The position numbers were made by a program, and so were the translations under genes. Below the pieces are notes generated by a model. It did not search any database, had not been told where the DNA came from, and saw nothing but the letters and a program-made list of their open reading frames with translations. A stretch of 16,846 nt of DNA from Methanothrix sp. (GTDB taxonomy: Archaea > Halobacteriota > Methanosarcinia > Methanotrichales > Methanotrichaceae), in contig JALNZQ010000035.1 in NCBI GenBank assembly GCA_023229165.1, positions 1-16,846 of the forward strand, given 5' to 3'. Positions 7,081-15,549 of this stretch are shown piece after piece (position 1 is the stretch's first letter; every line of letters begins with the position of its first letter).

Positions 7081-8250
7081 CTACTGCACTGCGCTCTTCA
7101 CCTCATCCACTATCTTGTCGATGAGGCTCTTCTCCTTCTCGGTCTGCTTCTTTTTCTTCTCGCCAAATTCTGCTGCCAGCGCCTCGAAGAGCTGCTTTTG
7201 CCGCTCCGTCAGCGAGGATGGCGTTTTAGTCTTAACCCTGACATGCAGATCGCCGTTGCCGAGGCCCTGCAACCTGGGCATGCCTTTTCCCCTCAGCCGG
7301 AAGACGGTTCCCGTCTGCGTTCCAGATGGCACCTTTATCTTGGCCCTTCCACCCAGGGTGGGAACCTCCAAATCGGCGCCTAGAGCGGCCTGGGTGAAGC
7401 TGATGGGCGTCTCTAAGAGCAAGTCGCTGTCCACGCGCTGGAACAGGGGGTGGGGCAGGACGTTTATGCCCACGTAAAGGTCTCCGCTCTCTCCTCCCGG
7501 CCCGGCTGCATCACCCTGGCCGCGCAGCTTGAGGTGCTGGCCGTCCTCCACGCCCGGTGGGATCTTGATATTGATCTTGCGGTTCTTTCGTACCCTTCCC
7601 GATCCGGCGCAATCTCCGCAGGGAGCGACAATGATCTGCCCCCGGCCTCCGCACTTGGGGCAGGCCGAAGAGGTTACCATCTGCCCGAAGGGAGTGTTCT
7701 GGGCGCGGGTGATCTGGCCCGTGCCCCGGCAGTTGCCGCAGGTGGTGGGACTGGTGCCGGGCTTAGCTCCGCTGCCGTGGCAGGTGGGGCAGCTTTCTGT
7801 GCGCGGCACCTCAATGGTTGACTCCAGACCCGTAGCCGCCTGCTCCAAAGTAATTTGGACGTCGTAGCGCAGATCCCGGCCCCGCGCGGGCCCGCGGCTG
7901 CGGCCACCGCCCCCAAAGAACATATCAAAAATGCTCTCGCCGCCGCCTCTTCCGCCTCCACCGAAGCCCCGCAGCAAATCCTCGAAGTTCACCCCGCGGA
8001 ACAGGTCCTCTTGCGAGTATTGGCTGTTGATTCCGGCATGGCCGAACTGGTCGTACTTCTGCCGTTTTTCCGGATCGGAGAGGACGGCATAGGCCTCGGA
8101 TAGCTCCTTGAATTTCTCCTCGGCCTCGGGCTCATCCGACCTGTCGGGATGGTACTTCATGGCGAGCTTGCGGTAAGCTCCCTTGAGGTCCTTCTCGCTC
8201 GAATCCTTGGGTACTCCCAGGATCTCGTAGTAGTCCTTCTTCTCCGGCAT
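7081..8250 (-). CDS. dnaJ: chaperone DnaJ (Hsp40)
   Basis: Co-chaperone that delivers unfolded clients to DnaK and stimulates its ATPase. Full type I layout over 389 residues: J domain 1-70 with the essential HPD at 34-36, a Gly/Phe/Arg-rich linker about 95-125, four CxxCxGxG zinc repeats beginning at Cys154, Cys171, Cys197 and Cys211, then the substrate-binding beta domains and a charged lysine-rich tail. Length matches bacterial DnaJ (about 375-390). It starts at ATG 8250, 17 bases after the dnaK stop, so it is the last gene of the dnaK-dnaJ transcript. DnaJ, DnaK and GrpE occur in only some archaea and are generally regarded as acquired from bacteria. The gene's base composition here does not stand out from its neighbours, so any transfer is old. 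Confidence 0.97.
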   Translation of the reverse strand: MPEKKDYYEILGVPKDSSEKDLKGAYRKLAMKYHPDRSDEPEAEEKFKELSEAYAVLSDPEKRQKYDQFGHAGINSQYSQEDLFRGVNFEDLLRGFGGGGRGGGESIFDMFFGGGGRSRGPARGRDLRYDVQITLEQAATGLESTIEVPRTESCPTCHGSGAKPGTSPTTCGNCRGTGQITRAQNTPFGQMVTSSACPKCGGRGQIIVAPCGDCAGSGRVRKNRKINIKIPPGVEDGQHLKLRGQGDAAGPGGESGDLYVGINVLPHPLFQRVDSDLLLETPISFTQAALGADLEVPTLGGRAKIKVPSGTQTGTVFRLRGKGMPRLQGLGNGDLHVRVKTKTPSSLTERQKQLFEALAAEFGEKKKKQTEKEKSLIDKIVDEVKSAVQ

Positions 8251-8267
8251 ATTTTATTCAGTTCCAT

Positions 8268-10133
8268 TCACTTCTTATCGTTTACTACCTCATAGTCGGC
8301 ATCCACGGTCTGATCCGATGGCCCTTGCCCTGAGGTTTGCTCTTGACCCGAGCCCTGCTGGGCCTGCTGCTTTGCCTGCTGATCCTGTGCAGCCTTCTGG
8401 TACATGGCAGCCGACAGCTCGTGAATAGCGTTTTGCAGGCTTTCTGTCTTGGCCTTGATCTCGGAGATCTCGCCACCCGTCTGGGCATTCTTCAGGTCGG
8501 CAATGGCCTTTTCAATCTTCTCCTTCTGCTCGGCCGTGGCCACTTCGCCCGCCTCTTTGAGCATCTTCTCCGATGCGTAGGCCAGAGAGTCAGCCGCATT
8601 CTTGACCTCTATCTCTTCCTTTCTCTTCAGGTCGTCGGCAGCGAAACGCTCGGCGTCTTTGATCTTGGCATCGATGTCATCCTTGCTCAGTTTGTGGGGC
8701 GCAGTAATGGTCATATTCTGCTCCTTCTTGGTGGCCAGATCCTTGGCTGAGACATGTATGATGCCGTTGGCGTCTATGTCGAAGGTGACCTCGATCTGGG
8801 GAATGCCGCGAGGAGAGGGCGGAATGCCCACCAATGTGAACCTTCCCAAGGAGACGTTGTCCTTAGCCAGGGGCCTTTCGCCCTGTAGCACATTGACCTC
8901 AACACTTGTCTGATTATCTGCAGCCGTTGTGAATATCTGACTCTTTCGAGTGGGAATGGTGGTATTCCTCTCAATCAGCTTGGTGGCGACAGCGCCCAAA
9001 GTCTCAATGCCAAGTGAGAGAGGTGTTACATCCAATAGCAGGAGATCCTTGACCTCGCCACCCAAGACGCCTGCCTGAATGGCTGCACCCATAGCCACGC
9101 ATTCCATGGGGTCTACGCCTCGCTCTATGTCCTTGCCCATGAAGCCCTTCACGAACTCCTGGACAATGGGCATCCTGGTAGGACCGCCTACTAATATGAT
9201 CTTGCCGATCTCTGATTTCTCTAGCTTGCTGTCCCGCAGGGCCTGGGTCATGGGACCACGACAGCGCTCAATGACATCCTGGATGAGTTCATCGAGCTTG
9301 GAGCGGTCCAGTGTCATGGAGAGATGCTTGGGGCCGCTTGCGTTCGCTGTAATATAGGGCAGATTGAGGTTGGTCTGCATTACGCTGGAAAGCTCGATCT
9401 TGGCCACTTCTACTGCTTCTCGCAGGCGCTGCATGGCCATGGAGTCGCCCTTCAGGTCGATGCCCGACTCCTGCTTGAACTTCCCCAGGACAAAGTTGGT
9501 CAGCCTTTCGTCCATATCTCTGCCGCCCAGCTGGGTATCACCGGAGGTGGACCTGACCTCGAAGACGCCCTCGCCTATCTCCATGATGGTGACGTCCAGT
9601 GTGCCGCCGCCCAGATCAAAGACCATGATCTTGTGCTCGCCCACTTTATCCAGGCCAAAGGCAAGAGCTGCAGCCGTGGGCTCATTGATGATGCGAACGA
9701 CCTCAAGGCCGGCGATGGTTCCCGCATCCTTGGTCGCCTGCCTTTGATTGTCATTGAAGTAGGCTGGAACGGTTATAACTGCTTTATCCACGGTGTCGGC
9801 CAGATATGTCTCTGCATCCGTCTTGATCTTGCGCAGGATCTGGGCGGATACATCCTCAGGGCTGTACTCTTTTCCATGAACCTTGACTTTGTAGTCCGTG
9901 CCCATCTTGCGTTTGATGCCCTGGATGGTGCCATCCGGATTGGTGACTGACTGTCTCTTGGCAGGCTCACCAACCAGAACCTGGCCCTCTTTGGTGAAGG
10001 CCACGTAGGATGGAAATGCCTTGCCGCCGATGCTGGTCCCTTCTGCACTGGGAATTATGGTGGGTCGGCCGCCGATTAGAACTGCAGCCGCCGAGTTGCT
10101 GGTCCCAAGGTCAATGCCGATAATTTTTGACAA
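8268..10133 (-). CDS. dnaK: chaperone DnaK (Hsp70)
   Basis: ATP-driven Hsp70 chaperone, 621 residues, cytoplasmic. It has the phosphate-1 loop GIDLGTSNS near the N terminus, [17 protein letters not shown], the phosphate-2 loop [10 protein letters not shown], the adenosine motif LVGGPTRMP, the interdomain linker ([15 protein letters not shown]), and a Gln-rich disordered tail ending in acidic and lysine residues. It lacks the roughly 24-residue insertion of proteobacterial DnaK between IKRKMG and the HGKEY segment, as expected for archaeal and Gram-positive forms. The start is TTG at 10133, giving the conserved SKIIGIDLG. The only nearby ATG is eight bases upstream and out of frame. GGAG lies about eight bases before the TTG. 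It is followed by dnaJ after 17 bases and preceded by grpE after about 60 bases containing a possible promoter. Confidence 0.98.
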   Translation of the reverse strand: MSKIIGIDLGTSNSAAAVLIGGRPTIIPSAEGTSIGGKAFPSYVAFTKEGQVLVGEPAKRQSVTNPDGTIQGIKRKMGTDYKVKVHGKEYSPEDVSAQILRKIKTDAETYLADTVDKAVITVPAYFNDNQRQATKDAGTIAGLEVVRIINEPTAAALAFGLDKVGEHKIMVFDLGGGTLDVTIMEIGEGVFEVRSTSGDTQLGGRDMDERLTNFVLGKFKQESGIDLKGDSMAMQRLREAVEVAKIELSSVMQTNLNLPYITANASGPKHLSMTLDRSKLDELIQDVIERCRGPMTQALRDSKLEKSEIGKIILVGGPTRMPIVQEFVKGFMGKDIERGVDPMECVAMGAAIQAGVLGGEVKDLLLLDVTPLSLGIETLGAVATKLIERNTTIPTRKSQIFTTAADNQTSVEVNVLQGERPLAKDNVSLGRFTLVGIPPSPRGIPQIEVTFDIDANGIIHVSAKDLATKKEQNMTITAPHKLSKDDIDAKIKDAERFAADDLKRKEEIEVKNAADSLAYASEKMLKEAGEVATAEQKEKIEKAIADLKNAQTGGEISEIKAKTESLQNAIHELSAAMYQKAAQDQQAKQQAQQGSGQEQTSGQGPSDQTVDADYEVVNDKK

Positions 10134-10170
10134 GATCTCATCTCCTGAATTTGAAATTTACCACTACTTT

Positions 10171-10182
10171 GTAAATATTTAA
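10171..10182 (-). promoter_or_regulatory. probable TATA box in the grpE-dnaK gap
   Basis: The 61-base gap between grpE and dnaK holds an A/T run reading TTAAATATTTAC on the minus strand, about 40-50 bases before the dnaK TTG. Transcription from it would begin near 10147 and keep the GGAG ribosome site. dnaK-dnaJ could thus be transcribed separately from grpE. Inferred from sequence only. Confidence 0.45.
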
Positions 10183-10194
10183 GCTTATCATCAT

Positions 10195-10683
10195 TTATCT
10201 TTTCGCCACTGCTACTTTTGAGAAGCGAATGACATGGGAATTGAAGATATAGCCTTTCTGTATCTCTTCTGCCACTACGCCTTCTTCCAGCTCTTTCGTC
10301 TCGACCTGGAAGAGGGCCTCATGTCGATAGGGATCAAATTTCATGCCTTTAGCCTCGATGGACATGAGCCCCTCCCCCGACAGTATATCCAGCAGCTGCA
10401 TGTAGAGCATCTTACTGCCTTCGTCATGCTTTGCTGCAACGTCCAGGCTATCGAGCACGGGAAGAAGCTTTGAGACGAGCTTCTCTGAGGCGTATTTCAC
10501 ATTATCTTCCTTCTCGCGGGCAGATCTTTTCATAACGTTGTCCAGATCCGCCCGACAGCGCATCAAGAGGTCGAGCCGCTCCTTTGCCAAGCTCTGGGCT
10601 GAAGTGAGCTGTAGCTGCAGCTCCTCGACATTCATGCCTGAAGTATCCTGTTCCGTTTCAGATTTTGCATCAGCATCCGCCAT
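10195..10683 (-). CDS. grpE: nucleotide exchange factor GrpE
   Basis: Nucleotide-exchange factor that releases ADP from DnaK, acting as a dimer in the cytoplasm; 162 residues. The N-terminal third is an acidic leader and a long coiled-coil helix (VEELQLQLTSAQSLAKERLD), followed by a helical segment with RADLDNVMKRSAREKED. The C-terminal beta domain has the family signature FDPYRHEALFQVE and ends with QKGYIFNSHVIRFSKVAVAK. A frame from a GTG at 10692 exists, but the ATG at 10683 has a strong GGTGGAG ribosome site three bases upstream and is preferred. It is the first gene of the grpE-dnaK-dnaJ order. A run resembling a TATA box (TTTCTATAAG, 10705-10714) lies about 20-30 bases before the start, which would imply a very short leader. 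Confidence 0.95.
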   Translation of the reverse strand: MADADAKSETEQDTSGMNVEELQLQLTSAQSLAKERLDLLMRCRADLDNVMKRSAREKEDNVKYASEKLVSKLLPVLDSLDVAAKHDEGSKMLYMQLLDILSGEGLMSIEAKGMKFDPYRHEALFQVETKELEEGVVAEEIQKGYIFNSHVIRFSKVAVAKR

Positions 10684-10729
10684 AAGCTCCACCCAATGTT
10701 TGTTCTTATAGAAATCCAGGGAGGAATTG

Positions 10730-10746
10730 GGCCGGCTTTGCCGGCC
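10730..10746. terminator. perfect GC hairpin between thermosome and grpE
   Basis: Seven G/C pairs (GGCCGGC, three-base loop, GCCGGCC) lie about 20 bases after the thermosome stop and before grpE, both on the minus strand. No U-run follows. It may attenuate read-through from the very active thermosome gene into grpE or protect the thermosome mRNA end. The stem is seen; the function is inferred. Confidence 0.45.
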
Positions 10747-10766
10747 ACTTTCAGTCCCCTGTTACT

Positions 10767-12407
10767 TTAGTAGTGAGGCATCGGCATCTGTGGCATGGTG
10801 TAGTCATGTGGGCTTTGGCCGGGCTTGGGTGCCATCTCTTCTCTCTTGGCTGCGATGACATCATCTACCCGCAAAACCATGGTGGCCGCTTCGGTTGCTG
10901 ATTTTATAGCCTGAGTTTTTACCTTTAACGGCTCTACAACGCCCATGGCCAGCATGTCTGCGGGCTCTCCCGTTAATATGTTCAGCCCGAAGTTCTTCAT
11001 GCCCTGACCGCCCTTGACTCTCAGGGCCGCCAAGCTGTCCACTGGATCGAATCCTGAGTTTTCAGCCAGGGTCAGGGGTATAGACTCCACAGCATCGGCA
11101 AAGGCCCGGACAGCCAATTGCTCTCGCCCTTCCAGGGTTGATGCATATTGTCTCAGATTCTCGGCCACAACGATCTCCGGAGCGCCTCCGCCTGGCACAA
11201 TCTTTCCGGAGCGAATGACGTCCAAAACCACATTGAGTGCATCATCCAGAGCGCGTTCCATCTCCTCTAAGTACTGTTCTGACACGCCGTGCAATATGAT
11301 GGATACGGCCTTGGCCTTTTCGCAGCCCTCCACGAAGATCATGTGCTTATCTTTGCCGACCTTGCGCTCTTCCACAAGAGCCGCCGATCCCAGATCCTTG
11401 GAAGTGACGACCATCACGTCGCCCACCAGCCTTGCCCCTGTGGCCAAGGCTAGCATCTTCAGATCCTCTCTCTTGACGCGGCGGACAGCTAAAATTCCCA
11501 GTCTTCCCAGGTAGTTTTGGGCAAAAACGCCGATGCCCTTCTCGCAGAAGACAACATTGGCTCCTGCTGCAACAATGGCATCAACCTGGGACTTGATAAC
11601 CAGCTCTTCGCCCTCTTTGAAGCTGGCGAGATTCTTGGCCTCAGTGATAGTGACCTTGGCATCCGTATCCAGCTTCTTCAGTTCGAGAGTGCCTTCCAGA
11701 AGCATGATCTTGGCGTTTTCTATGCGCTTTGGCATCTCCAGGGACGTTCTCTCTTTCTCGATTACTATGCCGTAGTTTATAACCGAGTCCTCGATTCTGC
11801 TGCCTGGGATCCGGACTATCTTGATATTCTCTTCAATGTCCTTGCCCTCAAAACCGGCCACGGCTCGTGCTGCATCAACTGAGATTTTTGCCAGCGTATC
11901 CATAGCGATCTCTATGCCCTTTCCTCGCATGGCCGTCTGGGCAATCTTCAAAAGCACGCTGTCGTCGCCGGAGACGTCTATGGCCATCTCGGAAAGCACT
12001 TTTTGCGCCCTGGCTGCAGCTTGCTTATATCCCTGCACGATGACTGTGGGGTGGACATCTTGATCCAGTAGCGCCTCGGCCTTTTCCAACAGCTTGCCGG
12101 CGATTATCACTGCTGTGGTGGTGCCGTCTCCAATCTCATCGTCCTGGGCTTTTGCCACCTCGACAATCATCTTGGCCACCGGATGCTCAATATCCATCTC
12201 TCTTAAGATGGTAGCACCGTCGTTGGTAATGGTTACATCTTCGCCGGCGATGAGCATCTTGTCCATCCCTTTGGGTCCTAGGGTGGTCCGAACAGCCTCT
12301 GCGACCGCCTTTGCAGCTAAGATGTTCCTGCGCTGCGCTTCTTTACCTGTCTCTCGTTTGCTTCCTTCTTTCATTATAATTATCGGTACGCCGCTCAAAC
12401 CTGCCAA
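10767..12407 (-). CDS. ths: thermosome subunit (group II chaperonin)
   Basis: Subunit of the double-ring archaeal chaperonin, an ATP-driven folding chamber closed by built-in lids; 546 residues, the family's usual size. It shows the conserved start around [20 protein letters not shown], the nucleotide-site motif [11 protein letters not shown] at 41-51, [10 protein letters not shown], and GDGTTT at 93-98 with the catalytic-site aspartate, plus GGGAPEIV in the C-terminal equatorial half. The tail ends in Met/Pro-rich MPQMPMPHY instead of the Gly-Met repeats common in thermosomes. The start is TTG at 12407, which keeps the conserved MAGLSGVP beginning and has GGGGAGG nine bases upstream. The ATG at codon 12 would cut off family sequence. 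It heads the minus-strand chaperone block and diverges from pstB. Other subunit genes probably lie elsewhere, but none is in this window. Confidence 0.97.
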   Translation of the reverse strand: MAGLSGVPIIIMKEGSKRETGKEAQRRNILAAKAVAEAVRTTLGPKGMDKMLIAGEDVTITNDGATILREMDIEHPVAKMIVEVAKAQDDEIGDGTTTAVIIAGKLLEKAEALLDQDVHPTVIVQGYKQAAARAQKVLSEMAIDVSGDDSVLLKIAQTAMRGKGIEIAMDTLAKISVDAARAVAGFEGKDIEENIKIVRIPGSRIEDSVINYGIVIEKERTSLEMPKRIENAKIMLLEGTLELKKLDTDAKVTITEAKNLASFKEGEELVIKSQVDAIVAAGANVVFCEKGIGVFAQNYLGRLGILAVRRVKREDLKMLALATGARLVGDVMVVTSKDLGSAALVEERKVGKDKHMIFVEGCEKAKAVSIILHGVSEQYLEEMERALDDALNVVLDVIRSGKIVPGGGAPEIVVAENLRQYASTLEGREQLAVRAFADAVESIPLTLAENSGFDPVDSLAALRVKGGQGMKNFGLNILTGEPADMLAMGVVEPLKVKTQAIKSATEAATMVLRVDDVIAAKREEMAPKPGQSPHDYTMPQMPMPHY

Positions 12408-12450
12408 ACCTATAGTCCTCCCCGACTTTTTTCATACTACCAGTTTGAAG

Positions 12451-12461
12451 TTCTATATAAA
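12451..12461 (-). promoter_or_regulatory. probable TATA box of the thermosome gene
   Basis: The minus strand reads TTTATATAGAA about 45-55 bases before the TTG start. This is a clear A/T box giving a start of transcription near 12428 and a leader of about 20 bases with the ribosome site. A repeated GCGAATC lies directly upstream of it. Confidence 0.5.
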
Positions 12462-12462
12462 C

Positions 12463-12478
12463 GATTCGCATGATTCGC
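12463..12478 (-). promoter_or_regulatory. direct repeat GCGAATC abutting the thermosome TATA box
   Basis: Two exact copies of the 7-mer (plus strand GATTCGC at 12463-12469 and 12472-12478) are separated by two bases, a 9-base spacing. They sit where BRE and activator or repressor sites lie in archaeal promoters. No second copy was seen before dnaK or grpE. Possible heat-shock or general regulator site; the binding protein is unknown. Confidence 0.4.
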
Positions 12479-12505
12479 GGCAGTATTTGTATGCAGCTTA
12501 GAATA

Positions 12506-12537
12506 TATATAGTCTATATAGGAAGATCTATATAGTC
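12506..12537 (+). promoter_or_regulatory. triple TATATAG element upstream of pstB
   Basis: Three copies of TATATAG lie at 12506-12512, 12515-12521 and 12529-12535. The outer two share the nine-base form TATATAGTC at a spacing of 23, and the middle and last carry the self-complementary CTATATAG. They lie 65-96 bases before the pstB start. One may be the TATA box, and the set may be an operator for a phosphate regulator such as the AbrB-PhoU protein downstream. The repeat is seen; the role is inferred. Confidence 0.4.
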
Positions 12538-12601
12538 ATCGATCGGTCAAGCCCATTAGAAAAAAAGCCAATTTAGAAAATGACATTAAAAGGGATCTGC
12601 G

Positions 12602-13348
12602 GTGACATCGAAGATCGTCTCAAATAATCTAAATCTCTGGTATGGAGAAAAGCAAGCTCTCAAGGATATAAGCCTGGAAATTCCTGAGAAAAAAATTACC
12701 GCCCTCATTGGACCTTCGGGCTGCGGCAAGTCAACTTTTATCCGCTGTCTGAACCGGATGAACGATCTTGTGGCAAAGATTCGCATTGAGGGTCAGGTCC
12801 TTTATGACAATATAGATATTTATGGAAAAGATGTTGATGTCGTAGAACTGCGTAAGCGGATTGGCATGGTATTTCAAAAGCCTAACCCCTTCCCCATGTC
12901 CATTTACGACAACATTGCCTATGGCCCCAGAATCCATGGGCAGAAAAATGTCGATAAAATTGTAGAGCGCAGTCTGTTGGATGCCGCTCTCTGGGAAGAG
13001 GTCAACGAGAGGCTGGACCAGCCGGCCATGGGTCTATCCGGCGGCCAGCAGCAAAGGCTGTGCATCGCCAGGACCCTGGCCATGAAGCCCGACGTTATCT
13101 TATTTGATGAACCATGCAGCGCTCTTGATCCCATCTCCACCGGCAAGATCGAGAGCCTCATGGAGGTCTTAAAGGACAACTATACCCAGGTGATTGTGAC
13201 CCACAACATGCAGCAAGCGGCCAGGATCTCGGACTGGACCGCCTTCTTCTTGCTCGGCGAGCTGATCGAGGTGGGAAAGACAAAACGCATCTTTGAGATG
13301 CCGACGGTAAAGAGCACTGAAGATTATATTACAGGAAGGTTTGGCTAA
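12602..13348 (+). CDS. pstB: phosphate ABC transporter ATP-binding protein PstB
   Basis: ATPase of the high-affinity phosphate importer, bound to the inner face of the membrane; 248 residues, normal for PstB (about 250). Walker A GPSGCGKS is at 37-44, the PstB-typical Q-loop phrase [16 protein letters not shown] at about 89-104, signature LSGGQQQR at 145-152, Walker [14 protein letters not shown] with Glu170, and switch His201. The start is GTG at 12602, after AAAGGGATC. No pstS, pstC or pstA precedes it: the upstream neighbour is the divergent thermosome gene, so the membrane and binding subunits must be encoded elsewhere if they exist. The phoU gene follows after 26 bases and an AbrB-PhoU gene after that, so the three are one operon. 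Identification is secure. Confidence 0.96.
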   Translation: MTSKIVSNNLNLWYGEKQALKDISLEIPEKKITALIGPSGCGKSTFIRCLNRMNDLVAKIRIEGQVLYDNIDIYGKDVDVVELRKRIGMVFQKPNPFPMSIYDNIAYGPRIHGQKNVDKIVERSLLDAALWEEVNERLDQPAMGLSGGQQQRLCIARTLAMKPDVILFDEPCSALDPISTGKIESLMEVLKDNYTQVIVTHNMQQAARISDWTAFFLLGELIEVGKTKRIFEMPTVKSTEDYITGRFG

Positions 13349-13374
13349 TCGCTGAGGTTTTGGGGGGAGGTAAG

Positions 13375-14034
13375 ATGAGCCCGTATCGTGAGCGGTATCA
13401 CAGAGATCTGAAGGAGCTGAAAAATCTTACAAAAGATCTGGCGGATCGAGTTGGGGGTGCAATAGATAAATCTGTTACTGCCCTATGTGATTTAAATATG
13501 GATCTGGCCAGAGATGTCATCAAACAGGATCAAGAAATGGATGATTTGAGCCTGAAGATAGAGAATTTATGCATGGAGCTCCTGGCTTTGCAGCAACCGA
13601 TGGCCAAGGATCTCAGACGCATTATCGGCATCTTGAAGATCAGCATCGATCTGGAGAGGATCGGCGACCTGGCGGTAGATGTGGCCAGAGTTACCACACA
13701 ATCGCAAAATAAGATTCAGATAACTAAGCTGGAGTATATTCCTCGCATGGCGGAGATCAGCAAAAAGATGCTTGAACAGTCCATGGAGGCTCTCATGAAT
13801 AGCGACGCGGATTTGGCCAGACAGGTCACCAAATGGGATTATGAGATCGATGGGCTCTATGTCAAAGCCAGAACCAAGCTCCTGAAAATAATTATCGAAC
13901 GGCCTGTTGTGATCAATGAAGGAACGTCTCTGCTCATGGTGAACCGGCATCTTGAGAGGGCCGGGGATCATATCTGCAATATTTGTGAGACTATCGTCTA
14001 TATGGTGGAAGCAAAGAGAGAACACCTCAATTAG
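13375..14034 (+). CDS. phoU: phosphate transport regulator PhoU
   Basis: Cytoplasmic regulator that restrains the Pst transporter and phosphate signalling; 219 residues. It is all-helical with two three-helix PhoU repeats. The metal-cluster motifs appear once per repeat: DLERIGDLAVDVA near residue 92 and HLERAGDHICNICE near residue 200. The ATG at 13375 follows GGGGGAGG by five bases. A frame opening at a TTG (13360) inside that ribosome site is rejected. It lies 26 bases after pstB and eight bases before the AbrB-PhoU fusion gene, which fits co-transcription. In bacteria PhoU contacts PstB and a sensor kinase. No kinase is seen here, so in this archaeon it probably acts on the transporter and with the fused regulator. 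Confidence 0.95.
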   Translation: MSPYRERYHRDLKELKNLTKDLADRVGGAIDKSVTALCDLNMDLARDVIKQDQEMDDLSLKIENLCMELLALQQPMAKDLRRIIGILKISIDLERIGDLAVDVARVTTQSQNKIQITKLEYIPRMAEISKKMLEQSMEALMNSDADLARQVTKWDYEIDGLYVKARTKLLKIIIERPVVINEGTSLLMVNRHLERAGDHICNICETIVYMVEAKREHLN

Positions 14035-14042
14035 GGGGGCTT

Positions 14043-15044
14043 ATGGACACAAGAAAAGTACAGAGAACAGGCAAGTCGACCTTTATCGTTTCCCTTCCCA
14101 AAAGCTGGGCGACAAAGAACGGCATTTCTGCCGGTTCGATAATTTATATCAATCAGGGAGATAATGGCGCCCTCACATTGTCCACGGATCGCTCCGAGCG
14201 CGACCTGCGTGTGCGCCTCGATATCGGCGACAAAATGGGTGAGCATCTGGTAAGGGATATCATCGGATGCTACGTGGGTGGCTATAGAACGATTGAAGTG
14301 ACGTCTGGGCGCATGTCCTCTGTGCAGAAGAAGGACCTGCATCAGATCGTCAACAAGCTCATCGGCCCCGAGATTTTAGAAGAGACCATCAATAAGGTGG
14401 TTATTCAGGATCTGTTAAGCTCCGAGGAGCTTCAGTCCGAACGGGCCTTAAAGCGAATCAGAACCGTAGTGAAATCTATGATCGCCGATTCTCTCTCCAG
14501 CCTTTTAAACAATAACGAGGATCTGGCGGCGGATGTGATCCAGAGGGACAATGACGTGGACCGTCTCAACCTTCTTATCGCCCGCCAGTTCACTGAGATA
14601 CTGAGATCTGGCTCTGTAAGGCAAGAGACTCTCAATCCCATCACCGCTTTTAATTATATGCAGGCGGCATCCAACCTGGAACGCATAGCGGACCATGCCC
14701 ATCGCATTGCCGAGATCGCCAGCCAGAGAAGCTACCGCCTGCCCGATGATTTGAAAGAGGAGCTTTCCCGCATGGATTCATTGTTGTGCGGCCTGCTTGA
14801 CGACTCTATATCCTACTTGCTGCAGACCAACTCCGACAAGGCCAATGAGCTTATCGACAGGATCAAGGAGATTCAGAAGCATGCAGAGGGAATTGCCAAT
14901 TCATCCGACAGCAAAGACAAATCGGAGATGGTGGTTCGATTGGTCCTGGCCAGCAGTCTGGAGCGCATGCTTGACTACATCATGAACATCGGCGAATTGA
15001 CCATAAATCTCAGCCATTCTACTCACACCACTGAGAAAGCGTGA
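14043..15044 (+). CDS. AbrB-PhoU fusion, phosphate uptake regulator
   Basis: A 333-residue archaeal-type regulator that joins a DNA-binding swapped-hairpin AbrB/SpoVT domain (about 3-48: KVQRTGKSTFIVSLPKSWA, then a hydrophobic strand) to a PhoU-like helical region (about 100-330). The PhoU half keeps NLERIADHAHRIAE near 211 and SLERMLDYIMNIGE near 310, weaker versions of the metal motif of true PhoU. This combination suggests that phosphate status sensed through PhoU is passed directly to DNA without a two-component system; that is inference from domain order. The ATG at 14043 has GGGGGG a few bases upstream and starts eight bases after the phoU stop. Targets may include its own operon's promoter with the repeated TATATAG boxes. 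Confidence 0.9.
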   Translation: MDTRKVQRTGKSTFIVSLPKSWATKNGISAGSIIYINQGDNGALTLSTDRSERDLRVRLDIGDKMGEHLVRDIIGCYVGGYRTIEVTSGRMSSVQKKDLHQIVNKLIGPEILEETINKVVIQDLLSSEELQSERALKRIRTVVKSMIADSLSSLLNNNEDLAADVIQRDNDVDRLNLLIARQFTEILRSGSVRQETLNPITAFNYMQAASNLERIADHAHRIAEIASQRSYRLPDDLKEELSRMDSLLCGLLDDSISYLLQTNSDKANELIDRIKEIQKHAEGIANSSDSKDKSEMVVRLVLASSLERMLDYIMNIGELTINLSHSTHTTEKA

Positions 15045-15059
15045 GGCTCAGGTTTCAGA

Positions 15060-15076
15060 AAGATGCTTGTCATCTT
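15060..15076. terminator. short hairpin in the convergent gap after the AbrB-PhoU gene
   Basis: AAGATG and CATCTT pair over six bases around a five-base loop, 15 bases after the AbrB-PhoU stop. A weak stem without a U-run; it could mark the end of either converging transcript. Confidence 0.2.
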
Positions 15077-15102
15077 CCTCGAAGGCAGATCGCCTGCTCG
15101 AA

Positions 15103-15549
15103 TTATTCTGTGCTAGATTCCATTTCCCGGCGGAGTAGCTTCTCCTTCATCTCTGTGCCCCAGAGATATCCACCCAGGCCATTCTTCGCGACTACGCGAT
15201 GGCAAGGCACGAGAATGGCAAAAGGATTCGTAGCCATGGCCCGGCCCACCGCCCGCGCCGCGCCCGGATGGCCCGCGCGCTCAGCTACCTGGCCATAAGT
15301 CCTGGTCTCGCCGCGCGGTATCGCCTGCACCAGTGCATAAATCTGCTTTTGAAAATCAGTACATGCGGACATGTCCAGCTCCGCCTTTGGGCAGGGCGCG
15401 CCCCTCTCCAGGTGGGCGGCAATCTCCTCCGCCCGCTTGCAAGTCTCTGCGGGCCTTTCATTGGAAAAAGAGATTCTCTTTACCTTTGGCCCGGATATCT
15501 CCACCAGAAGATAGCAGCCCAAAGATGGAACAAAGGCACCGGATGTCAT
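15103..15549 (-). CDS. ogt: methylated-DNA--[protein]-cysteine S-methyltransferase
   Basis: Suicide DNA-repair protein that moves alkyl groups from O6-alkylguanine (and O4-alkylthymine) to its own cysteine; 148 residues, cytoplasmic and nucleoid. The C-terminal domain has the helix-turn-helix with RTYGQVAERAGHPGAARAVG at about 83-102 and the active site PCHRV with Cys116, followed by the GGY motif (126-128). The N-terminal domain is short, as in compact archaeal Ogt proteins. The ATG at 15549 overlaps the TGA of the upstream phosphoesterase gene (ATGA), so the two are translationally coupled. GGGAG lies about 12 bases before the start. Family and activity are clear; the choice between ogt and other names for this family is convention. 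Confidence 0.93.
   Translation of the reverse strand: MTSGAFVPSLGCYLLVEISGPKVKRISFSNERPAETCKRAEEIAAHLERGAPCPKAELDMSACTDFQKQIYALVQAIPRGETRTYGQVAERAGHPGAARAVGRAMATNPFAILVPCHRVVAKNGLGGYLWGTEMKEKLLRREMESSTE

Noticed and set aside
9324..9950. 208-codon plus-strand frame
   Set aside because: Antisense to dnaK, which is intact through this stretch; no family features.
8268..10133. DnaK considered as a sign of bacterial contamination or very recent transfer
   Set aside because: It sits between a thermosome gene and archaeal-type genes, lacks the proteobacterial insertion, and its composition does not visibly differ from its neighbours. DnaK/DnaJ/GrpE are known in methanogens.
12501..12540. TATATAG repeats considered as a CRISPR or tandem-repeat array
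   Set aside because: The units are 7-9 bases with unequal spacing and no spacers; they fit promoter elements.
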